A program made the translations under genes and the position numbers. The notes under the pieces were generated by a model. That model was not told where the DNA came from. It searched no databases and was given only the letters and a program-made list of their open reading frames with translations. Positions 47,764 through 58,600 of a stretch of 64,000 nucleotides of DNA are shown here, in pieces (the stretch's first letter is position 1; each line of letters opens with the position of its first letter). This DNA comes from Phytoseiulus persimilis (Eukaryota; Arthropoda; Arachnida; Mesostigmata; Phytoseiidae): the NCBI GenBank assembly GCA_037576195.1, contig CM075102.1, positions 9,424,001-9,488,000 on the forward strand. Direction: 5' to 3'.

Positions 47764-48243
47764 ATGGAGGACTTCGATGCCATGACCTCGACTCCGAAGA
47801 AGCCGTTGATTCAGTCGCGGTTGGACTTCATGGATTGCATCGACGACGACGACGACGACGATAGTTCGGACGACTTCGACAACAGTGGAGACTTCGCGGA
47901 TGACGAACGTTTGTCGCCTCTCAAAGACCTCCAGCTCCAGGACATCTTGACCAGACGGATGGATCTCTCCTGGTCGGACGAGCACACAGTGCCGGAGATC
48001 GGAGGCCGCAAGAAACGAAAGAAGAAGAAGAAGAAATCCCCCATGACCCAGTACGGACGGATGGCCGCCAATGCACGAGAACGCCGGCGCATGCACAAGT
48101 TGAACGTCGCGTTCGATAAACTCCGCGAGGTCGTGCCCTCAGTGAGCGACCGGAAACTTTCCAAATACGAAACTCTCCAAATAGCCCAGAGCTACATCCA
48201 GGCGCTGGCTGAACTTCTCTCGGATGTTGGGAATGCGTGCTGA
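47764..48243 (+). CDS. Atonal-family bHLH transcription factor (copy 2)
   Basis: This is a single-exon bHLH protein of 159 residues, predicted to act in the nucleus as a heterodimer with an E-protein on E-boxes. The bHLH lies at about residues 99-153 and has the Atonal-group basic region ([10 protein letters not shown]). Its helix and loop, [20 protein letters not shown], are almost identical to copy 1 at 16.8 kb, with one residue fewer in the loop. A short tail ends Gly-Asn-Ala-Cys. The N-terminal half differs completely. It has an acidic Asp run (residues 27-33, written by GAC repeats), an acidic and Ser-rich patch, and a run of Lys/Arg (82-91, AAG/AAA repeats) that could be a nuclear localisation signal. 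The ATG at 47764 is the first in frame and sits in a good context (GCCATGG). Whether it is the orthologue of insect cato, amos or a lineage-specific duplicate cannot be told here. Confidence 0.9.
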   Translation: MEDFDAMTSTPKKPLIQSRLDFMDCIDDDDDDDSSDDFDNSGDFADDERLSPLKDLQLQDILTRRMDLSWSDEHTVPEIGGRKKRKKKKKKSPMTQYGRMAANARERRRMHKLNVAFDKLREVVPSVSDRKLSKYETLQIAQSYIQALAELLSDVGNAC

Positions 48244-50015
48244 ACGAATGTGCCAGACTCGCGTCCCGCTCGCACGCATTCCGAGCGTGCCCTCCCGCGT
48301 GACTCGGGCGTGATTGACGGGCGTGTGGCTTACGCTCTCTCCAGATGAGTTCGCGAATGACCCCAGCGTGCCCCTCGAATCAGCTGATGGGGATGGGTTC
48401 CGCATTGAGGTTGAGTGAGTAGAGCAGTGAAGGAACGTGTGCGGAGTGTACGTCTGAAGTCTCGAACGGAATGTAGAGGTAGGAGCAGCAACGAAGATCC
48501 TCCAAGTGTACATATGAGCCTCGCCAACCCTACCCAAAGTATGCTTGTCACGTGGGCATCTGATCTTTCGATTCACTATTCATCCATCAGCTTTCAATCA
48601 CGAATATTTATAGTCTCTTCGGGGCAACGCTGGTGCGCCGGGTAAAACTTTGGAGTTGTCTCGGAATCGATGTTCAGCCGGAAATGGATTTGGTGTTGTC
48701 GATCTTCATTGTGTAAGCTCGGGGCAGCGAACATCATAAAACAGTCTTTCACTTGCCATGTGTTGCCTTCGTTCTTTTTCCCATTTTTTTCCGGGGCCGA
48801 AACTCTTCATTTCGGAACGGAATCGAACAGATCCGCTCTCGCTGAGAATCCTCTCCAACAAGGGCTCCCCGGTTGGATCCCGTGTGCAATCACTGCCAAC
48901 CCTTCGCAGGGAGCAAATCCGTTCCAATATTCTCTCATTTCGAACCAGAGCCTCAAGGAAGTCTGATTTTCTCTGTCAAAACAGAGTCATGCGAAAATAA
49001 TGACTCCGCTTAGCGAGACTCCGAGAGGACCCTTGTTTTGCTCATCTCTATATTGCCCGAGGGGGTCTTACGTTGGAATCAGGAGACGCTTCCCATCTCG
49101 AGTTGCTCAAGTCCCCTACGGCTCCCCCCGGAATGATTCCTCTCTCGAACCAGTGGTATTGTTTCTGAGTTTGCTCATGATTCTCTCTGTTCTTTGGAGA
49201 AGAACTCACATGGACAATGCTCGCTAGCCGAGAAAACCTTGTCTGGCACGAAACCATCACCCGAGAAAGCTCACCGATGGAGGTTTCCCATCGAGGATGC
49301 TCCGCTAGTACCTGAGCTCCAGAACCCGGCAATCTATGGATGTGTTGTGCACTGAACGTGTTCAGAGCTAATATTCAGACATTCACAAATCATTTTGTTG
49401 CGGGATCTCCGTACATGAAATGCGCATAAACTTGCGTTTGCGGTTCGCACTTGGAGGTCAAAGACGCTGCCTCGGAACGAGCGAAACTGTAGCGATGCCC
49501 TAGGGTTGCGGAACAGGCCCGAGGTTCAGAAACAGGCTCGCTGTTCCCAACTCCTCCGGGCTGCGACAACCCTCGGGGCCGCCTATTCAACAAGCGGGGA
49601 GGCGCATCGTACGCCATTATATGATACCTCCCCCCCCTCCCCCTGCCCCCACACATGGTTTCCTTTTCTCGTTTCATAGCGGAATCAGAGTAATCTTCTT
49701 CCGCGGTTCGAACTTCCAATGTATGAGGAGCCCATCTCGCGACATCCCGGGTGTCTGGACACCCAGCTTGCGGAGTGCCAGAACAGACTTTGGTTCATCA
49801 GACAGATCTGATTCAGTGTTCTGAGCCTCCCACAATCTCTCAGCTCGTGGAGCCAAGTCACAATCCAGAGTCTATGTTTCCTCTCCTCGCATATCCTTTT
49901 GCGAGCACGGGGAAGGCCACACCCCCTGCGAAAGAAGCCCCTTCTGGTGACGCGAGTGATCTAGTTTCCGACATCTGCAGGAAAATCAATTCAAACGCTC
50001 CACCGTACTCAGAAG

Positions 50016-50060
50016 CAGGGATTCGCACCCGCCCGTCGAGTTGAGACCACTCGGCGAGGC
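50016..50060 (-). repeat. tRNA-like fragment (weak)
   Basis: The minus strand reads a box A-like TCGCCGAGTGG followed about 27 bases later by a box B-like GGTGCGAATCC, each with one mismatch. The spacing is too short for a tRNA, as if the anticodon arm were deleted. It is probably a pseudogene or SINE remnant, or chance. Confidence 0.2.
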
Positions 50061-53000
50061 TGTCCTGCGCATTTCTCGGAGCCTACCAAGGTCGCCCGGC
50101 GTTCTCGTTTTCACCGCGAGTCTCGCGAATCCACGTTGTTTCTGGTCACCCTGTAGTCTCCAATTGAGAGAGCACAAGGAAATCACATCTCCCGTAGCGA
50201 CGTGAGTCACGAGGAAATACATAGGATAAAAGTTGGCTGTGTGAGGACCCTCTACGAGGCAGGGAAGCCCTGCGGCCGACAAGCTCTTTTCTGACGTGCG
50301 GGCTGACGTTCCTTCGCTCTCCCGACGCCGGAAGGCTACGTATATCGTCTCGCTTCAATAGGAAGGAAGAACCATTCAGAATGCTTACAAAACCAAGCAG
50401 ATGGTATCTAGTCATAGTTTTTGCTGCCTTTGTCGCTGCCGGCAAACAAAACTCCCGAGCAAGGGTTGCCGTCCCAGGCCTGTTTGCGCCAACAAAGACC
50501 CGCTGCTAGAATCCTCGTCTCATCTCGGCCGCCTACACCGTGACTCTCAGACGGTACGCACGCTACTCCCGATCTAGCGAGCGGGTGCCGAGCTAATCAT
50601 TCCACGCAGGCGCCATTGTGTGTGACTCTGTCCTAATGAGAGATCCGTTCGTGCTGTCCTTTTCTCCGCTCGAGAAGAGGACGCTCTCGCCGGGCTCATC
50701 GTCGGCACAGCGAGAGCATCATCACGGGCTCACTCACGGGATGTCATATTCGTTGTTGATTAGGGTCAACCAGCCAGCTGACCATGAAACTGACTCGATT
50801 GTGAGGTTTGACGCTTTCACGCCTGTTGAGTGTACTTCTCTATTAACCCGTTCGTCATCCGCGACGCATCGATTCCCATAGGTTTCTTTGTGTACGAGCG
50901 GCTGCGGTCGGAGCGCCATTGTTCTTCAGCAGGCGCCCTCTTTGAAGAATGCGATCCAATGGACGGAGGGCCGAGCGTGCGGTCGACAGGCGAGGGAGTT
51001 GCAGATGACCTTCATACACCCCGTGGAGATGGACACCTATGACAAATGTGATCCTCTATCAAGACGCTGACTTGCGACAACATAAACCAAGCGGAGAACG
51101 GCCGCCGCTCGGTCGCCTTGGGAGCATCCTTCCGAGCTCTGCAGACCTCGGTGACGGGCCGAATCACATTGAAACAGATCGTGCTCAAGGTTTCGGGGAC
51201 CCGGTGTCCCATTCGGAGCCATCGGTGAACGTTGGAAGATTCGAAATCGTCGAATACGAACTCGCTCGCGAGTTCTTCCCATCGAGAATCGCACACCGAG
51301 GAACGGTTCCCACCTCAGAATTATCTTGAGATCGCCCGGGCCGGCCTCCGAACGGGACTCATTGAGCTCATGTCGTGTCGAACATGCCCTGCTTTGTCTC
51401 ACGCATTCACCGTAGCTTTAAGATGGATTGTACTGGCTTGGAAGCGGATCATGGAGTACAATTGAGAGCGTCAGCAGTGTGCGTCGAGCCTTCAGCTTTG
51501 CTCGAGCCCTCCGTGCTGATCACTCCCTCGTGAATTTAACCTCAAAAAGAGCAGAGTTTGTGAGTCCGAAAGAAGCTAATTCTCAACCATTGGAGCCGAA
51601 TCAATCATGCTAGCTGAAATATGAAGTATGACGGCCTCTTGCTGCGACACTCTCCCGATATGCCTGAAACCCGATTCGATAATGGTACCATAAATCACCC
51701 ACGACTCGGAACCGGTCGGACCCTTTGATGACTATCGCATGCTGAGGTCGCGTTCGAAATGAGAAATGGTGCTGCAAAATCATAGTTCAAGCCCACGACT
51801 CCTTCTCCAACACTCTCAGTGGATGCGGGAGAAACTGTACTAGCGGGCACCGCCTCTTGGATGAAGCAATCTTCGATCCAACCGAGCCCAGAATCTACCG
51901 AACTTCGTGGGTAGTCAGGAAGTCGACAACAGATTCCGGCTGAGTCACCAGCGATCATAGGTGTAAACGAGGAGCATTTTTCTGTCCAGTTTTTGAAAAC
52001 CCAATCCATCCATTTATTTGTTTATTCATTACGTCACAGAAGGTGTCCGCTGGAGTCAGACTCAACCATAGTCTCCCGACTCCATTCCTCAGTCGATAAC
52101 TCCGCTCTGCTTGTCTCTCCCCGGCTTCAAATCGAAAAAGTCGCAGCATATACTGATTACGTTTCGTTCATAACCTCTTTAATCGACTATAGTTGCATCC
52201 CGGCTTCTCAACGGAATGCTCGAAGGGCGACAATCTCATGAGCCTTCCGACAGCTCAGAGTTTCGACAGTAGAACTCACTATCGTCGTTAGGTTCCGATT
52301 CTTCATTGGTTTCAGAACATTCAAGCGAAGGAGCTCAAAGAACGAGAGAGATGCTACCAACGTCAAGATTTCCCGCGCTGTATGTACACACAGAGTCCGG
52401 ACTGGATGAGAACTCATTTTGATCGAAACGAGTATCTAAGCGGGAACCCAGGCAAGTACCATCAGCTAGAACCCAGATCAGGACCCAGGCTGCCGCCCGG
52501 GCTAGAACAGAGATGAACGTCAGACGTTTCGACTTCAGACGGAGCCCGATCCCAGAGCCGAAGCCGTTGGGGAGAAAGCTTTCTGAGATTCTACCAGTAG
52601 GCGGAGCCTCCAAGTACGACCAGTCAGTGAACTTCTCGACAAACCGGTTCCTCGATCAATGCCCAAATTCACGTGGATTCCAATATTGACCAAAGTACAG
52701 TTCCGTCCAACTTCAATTATGTTCCTTCCATTCTCTATGAGATTCGATAACAATGGTCGGTAAACGTCCGAAGAACTAGGGAGAAAAATAGCTTTTTTTC
52801 GGGGATCGCGTCGATCCCTCATGATCTGCTGAGATGTGTGAGTGAGTGAGTGAGTTAAGTGATTGCATGTGGCGATTCCGTCGGCTTCCCTATTGGCTTG
52901 GTTCCTTTTGTTGCAGGCGTTGTTGGTACTTTCGTAGAGTTCTTCGATGACAGTAAGGCGACAGACCTATGTACAGCTTTATATGCACCAAACGGGGTTG

Positions 53001-53061
53001 ATAAAATTGCATTCGATGTAAAAGGTCACCTGGCGGGTCATTCTGTCCCCCTTCCCTTTCC

Positions 53062-53156
53062 ATGATGCGTACTCTCTCCCTCTTCCCTTTGCTCTCTCTC
53101 TCTCTCTCTCTTTCCATCTCGCTTCCTCCCTCCCTCTCTCTCTCTCTCACTATTGC
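53062..53156. repeat. CT-rich microsatellite tract
   Basis: Two interrupted runs of CT dinucleotides lie in a pyrimidine-only context about 0.3 kb downstream of the PSS stop codon. It is a simple sequence repeat with no coding meaning. Confidence 0.85.
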
Positions 53157-53429
53157 GCTATCTACCGAACTACTTGAAGGGCTAATTAGCTATAAATCTG
53201 TCTGTCTGTCGAGCTCTCCATCGAGCATCGTTGGGAGCTCGTGGGAGACTGCCTCAGCTCCGTTCCCCCTTCGCAGATCGACTCGTTGGGTTCACCGGGC
53301 CAGCTTCATCCGACGGCTGGCACTGGTTTTGCTTAGGGCCCGTTGACGCGTGATCTCTCCCAACAAACGTCTGCCTCACATTCAGTTGCTCGCGAGCAGC
53401 TTATGTACACATGCGTGGCGATGCCGGAT

Positions 53430-55674
53430 TCAAGTGAGGCGTGGCCGGAATCGAACCTGATCTTCACAGCTCTGTGGTTGTGAAGACGCGACTTGAGACG
53501 GCGCGGCACTCGACGTGCCGACGATCGGTATCGACGTCAGCAGGGCCCGAAGGCTCCTAACTGCCACGCAGACGTAGCTCAAACAGAAGATCGAGATTAC
53601 CCAGAGCGCAACCATTGACAGGTCGAGGTAGGCGAATGTGAACATACCGAACTTGACCGAGAATATCGTATCGGTCAGCGTGATCAGGAGCACGAGCTTC
53701 GAGTGTAACGTGAATGGCTGTTGGGCGTTCTGTGTCATGGCGAACAGGTTGGCAATGAACGGGATCGGCAGAACCGCGCTGAAGGTCGTCCGGGCCGCCA
53801 TGAGATGAGTGTGCGGGGGTATGCCGAAGTAATGTTTGTACAGAAATGTATTGAGTTCCGACGTCTGGCCCACGAAGAAACCCAAGAATATTGCCGAGAA
53901 GACCGACAATCGACTCTGACCGTCGGTCGGCTCCAGCGCAGGCTTCGTTTCGGGCTTCGTCACGATAGGGGCTGGATCCGACGACGGCGGCGGTGACGGC
54001 GGCGGCGAGGGCGGGTTATCGGCCTGTTGTTGACTCTGCTGCGGCTGCACTTGCGAATCGTGGTTTTCGGCGCCGAGGCCCAAAGCGCTTCGAAACTGCT
54101 TGGTCATCTTCTGCGAATGCCAGTCGAACATCTGGATACCGTTCATCTTGCAGAACTGGATTCCGATGTAGTAGCCGAGCCCGTTGCATATGAGCACGTC
54201 GAGCAGCACGCGATCCCACCAGCACTCGGCGAAGTTTGGCAAGAGGTGCACGTAGCAGTACTCGGTGATTTCCCAGATGATACTGTAGATCCAGAGGATT
54301 TCGTACTGGCGGAATATGACCGCTTTGAACGCACACCCCACCAAGTGAGCGACTGCGAAAATGTCAAGATGGGCGTAGATTTTCTGCCACGTCAGCGGGT
54401 CGCAGTTGACGCCGTACTCGGTTCGCGAGTTGACGATCTGCTTGCTCTGAGGGAACAGTCTATGGATCTCTCCGGTGTAGGAGTCCACGTCGTGGACGAA
54501 CAACAGGGCATAGATATTGCATAGGATGCAGAAGATCATGATGCCGGTGAAGAAGCGCCACACGTACTTCAGCGGAGGGTAGAAAGGGTCCGCCGGCAAG
54601 AAAACTATCGAACCGATCACTGTACAAAGGAAAACAGCTGATCCTAGTCCGCTCGAATGCTTCAGGAACGAGATTGTCACCTGGGAAAACAAAACGGGGA
54701 AACACGTCAGCCCATATGTCGAAGCAGTTCTCCGTGTCCGTTCGTTGGACACGTCGCAGGTATTTATTCGTGTTTCGCATGGCTTCGAATTCCAAATGGA
54801 CAATGGCATAGACCCAGCGTGCGGAGAAGGGAAAAGGAGAGAGCGGTGAATTCAGGTCAGATCGTACTCGACGGGACGGGGCAGGTGTGCAGAGAGGATT
54901 TGAGATGAAAGCTTTGTTCGATTCTAACGAAGCTGTCCACGTTCGCAGTCCCGCGACGGCAGGATAAGAGAGAGAGTAGGAGAGCACTATTCTCTCTCTC
55001 ATTTTGATCCCACCCATCCAGGAACGAGACCTGGATTCGATTCCGTCGTGTCCGATTCCAGAACAACAGGGAATCAGCTTCGCGGAGAGTTCGATTCGTA
55101 TTTGGTCGGGCTATTTCTCCAACCCTTGTCCAACTACACTCTGTTATGAAGCGGATGTCGCTTCTAATCCGTGACTCTGGAGGTGATATCTCTCGTCCAG
55201 AGTATGGAATAGGATTTGTATCGTCGCGATCCCTTCGTTCGAAACTACGAATCAGCCGCTGGCCGCGTAGCACAGTTTTTCTCCTTTCGAGATTGAACAA
55301 CGCTTTCATCTCATTCCGGCAGGAGCTGCATGGCCGAGTCGGGGTCGGAAGAGCCCCGCACGGGGCGGGCGGCCCCAGGAGGGGAAAAAGGAGGATGAAA
55401 TATAAAGTTGCTCGGCCACGTACGGAGGGCGAGCCGGACGACAAGGGTATAATCTCGTAATGTTCTCCCGGACCGGTTGACCACTCACCTGCATTATATA
55501 CAGCATGAGAAATGCAAGGCCCAAGCAGACAACTGCCTTGGCCACCTGCCGTTTTGACTGCAACATCGAAAGACGCGACAGAACGCTGAGTTTGCGATTA
55601 GATTCGCGTCTCTTTGAACTCGGTGTCAGGATGCACTCCGAACGGAAATCCACTGGCCGCGTTCGGTTGCTCAT
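53430..55674 (-). CDS. Pss: Phosphatidylserine synthase, two coding exons
   Basis: The enzyme makes phosphatidylserine by exchanging the head group of phosphatidylcholine or phosphatidylethanolamine for serine in the endoplasmic reticulum membrane. Exons are 55489-55674 and 53430-54680, joined in phase across a CAG/GTGAGT donor and a TTTTCCCAG acceptor, giving 478 residues. The ATG at 55674 has A at -3. Family landmarks are a hydrophobic N-terminal helix spanning the splice junction, the HLDIFAVAHLVG segment, and the hallmark HLLPNFAECWWD (about 207-218) followed by LLDVLICN. Further on are an ELNTF-x-YKH motif and several C-terminal membrane helices. Between these lies an unusual Gln/Pro/Ser-rich insert. 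The last residues after the final helix are poorly conserved. Acceptor-like sequences just upstream of the ATG suggest a 5' untranslated exon. Confidence 0.93.
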
Positions 55675-58600
55675 TTTGATGGCCGCCCTGTCAGATCACC
55701 ACCTGTAAAGTGCAAAGTATGGCTTGAGCGGAGGATGTTTAGGATGAAAGAAATCGTGACAGGTGTCGATGGTCGGGACGAACAGTTGCATTCTCTGAGA
55801 TGGGGGAGGAATGGGTAGGGGAGGGGGGGGAGGGTCTGATGGCGCGGGAATTATTCTCAGAACGACTCGGATAAAATTTCTGTCATCGATCACAGCCTCG
55901 AACGAACGTCATTTTCGCTCAGAGCTCAAGAGGTAGGATGACAAGATTCAAGTCCAACATTCCAACTCCAAGGGCGAGGGTCCTTCAGGCCCACTCCGAC
56001 CTGCGAAGGCTCCGAACGTGGATCCGAGACTACATTACCCGGAGTTTTGATCTGCGAGGTGAAATTCCTTTGGTCGGATCCAAGGAGCTTGAGTTCCGAG
56101 GTCGATGCGGGATGAGCGAAATTTCAAGGTCAGCACGGAGAAGTTATGAACCCCGAGTCGAATAATCGTGGGATTGTCTAGCTCTTCCTCGGAGCACGGT
56201 GCTACAAGCCGGAGCTTCGAAGCCGGTTCAAGCTCATCCAAATCTCGATGGAGATCGTTCTGCTAATCACACAGAGGAGCCTTATTTCAAGCCACAGCTC
56301 CACAGGAGGAGGATGGACAAGCAACGAGAATTTGAGCTGAGATCCGGCACGCTGTCACGTGACGGAAGTGGCCGCATGTATGAATCGATGAAAATCACGT
56401 GACTACCACGTTCCGGAGAGAGTTGATGGAGCAAACAAGCTTCGCAGCAGGATTCCCAGTGTTCTACTGAACCCGAGAGAGCTAGAAACGGGTTCGTTTC
56501 CGGAGTTGACACTGCAATCCGATCCGCATCCGAATTTCTACCAAATGGCCATCACCCTGAGACTGAGAAAGAATTCCATAACAGGGTGCGCGCTCGCTCG
56601 CGTCTCTTCTAGAACCTCGGAAACAGCCAGTTGTGGAAGAGAATCCAGGGCCATTCGACTTCCGACCAAGGTTGCGACAAACGAGACCCGAGTGATTCGT
56701 CTGGCTTTGATGTACCGTGAAAACATTCCGCGTCACGGAGCGCTCGGTTGAGCGGTCGACTCACTGAATGACCGACCGACTGACTGAGTACCCGAAAAGC
56801 GGGTCGGACTCGGATTTCTGCGATTGGCATGCTACCAGAACTCTGGCACTGCCTGTCTACGTGTCACGCACCTAACTGGTTGGGAGACAACAAAAACCCC
56901 GAGCGCGGAACCAACGGGAACCTGGGCTCTTCGCATCATTATCGTTGGGCTCAGAATGTCTGCGTGACTCCGTTTGTCAGTTTACCATAGCGCTCCTCGC
57001 GGCCCGCTCCGTTTATTCCAGTTTGACAAGCGCGAGTCTTCTCTGGCGCCTTTCCCTCCCCCTCCCCCCTCGGCCACGGCGCACTTCGGAGCGACAGCTT
57101 CGACCGGCATGATTGCATGTCAGAAATTCGAGAGATGGATGCACAGAGAATCTCGATGAATAGCGCGATCGGTCCACTTCCCGGAAAGGAGGTCGGAAGG
57201 GAAAATTGCAACAGCCAATCGAGGGGAGGAAACGGAAACCTTTCGATGACCTTTTCAAGCTATTTCGTTGAGAGTTGGGCTCGCCGTCTCTCAGGCTGGA
57301 TCCAGGGCAAGACGAACTCCACCCAGTTTCTGTTTTTGGCCTCTCCTCCTTGGTCGGACGGACGCGATCGACTATTATGGTTCGGTACCGTCGCCGTCAT
57401 GACCGCTGTCGTCATCATCTATCGAAATAGCTCTTGGAGAAAGGTCACGGAAATAGCTACGTCATCACGTGTCTGCTCACGAATGCAAGCTCCAGAATAG
57501 ACCGCGGCGGCACGAAGGGCCTCCGGAGGTGGCGCGGCGGGTGCGTCGCTACTTTCCAATCGTCCACGCCGATTCCAGCGGGGAGGACTCCTGCCGGTGG
57601 GAAACATTCCGGAGGCTCGAATGAAGGCGCACAACAGATCGATTGGAGGAGGGGATCGGAATAAATTTGCGGGAGCAGCGCCGAGGATCTGGACGCAACT
57701 GAGCAGGTCGCTCCCGACGGCAACAGCATCACGGTACTATCCGGAAGTTGGCGGCAGAGATAAGTCGTTGAATGTGCGTAGTGTTAGTGGACCATTTCCG
57801 TTGGCGGCATACGCACTGTCGTACCCGCGCAGCCGGATGCGGCGTACACGCGACAAGTACATCCCGAGCAGATCGGGCCAGACCTTCCCGACGAGCTAAA
57901 ATCACAACATGTATGTTCCAAGAGTAACCATCTGACCACCAACGATTGAAATCTCAACGCCTTATGATTCCCGACGACGATGCGCACCGATAATAGCGAA
58001 GACGATGGTGACAACTGAGACCGCCGCACTGACCCATGGCCGCATGGGATGATCCTCGTCGGTGAGTCACGAAACTGAACCATCCAATCTCTTTCTAGAC
58101 CGGCCGGGGGGGGGGGGATCTTCGCGAGAATGATGATGCACCACCTATGGCGAAACGCCGCCCGCCCGCCAGCTCCTGCCGGGCCCGATTGTGTATTGCC
58201 TGCTACCGCGGCGAGACACGCCTTCGGAAAATGTCAGCGCTACCCTTAACGTGGATCTGTGCACGTTGTCGCCATCGTCCCCTCCGCCGACATCGTGGTC
58301 ATCCCCGGCAGCATCGTTCTCTCGCTGAATAGAATGTTTCAGGCGGCGTATGGCTCAACTCGCGTTGTGGGCGAAGCGACGCTTGCACAGCCTGCTTGCG
58401 GAGCGATTTTTCGATGAAAGCTCCGAGGTCATTGGCTTGAGAAAATTCCTGAAAACGCGAACGGGTCTGTCTCGCGTCGCGACGGAGCTTCAACGGTCCT
58501 CTACTCTCGATCTACTAGCCGTGACCTTGTTGGCGATTAGGATTGGACAGAATGATGTACGGTACCTTCTATCTCGATGGACATCATCCTCGCGGGGAGT

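Larger units (their letters stand above)
48244..53429. other. Unassigned region between Atonal gene 2 and PSS
   Basis: No recognised gene was found. Minus frames at 51.0-51.4, 51.7-52.0 and 52.3-52.8 kb are partly protein-like but overlap each other and lack motifs. A GTGA-type short repeat lies at about 52838-52856 and a CT-rich tract at about 53062-53156. A tRNA-like fragment near 50.02-50.06 kb is listed separately. Confidence 0.35.

Noticed and set aside
53436-53500. T-arm-like sequence at the 3' end of PSS (minus strand) as a tRNA
   Set aside because: It lies inside the PSS coding end, and the remaining arms do not fold.
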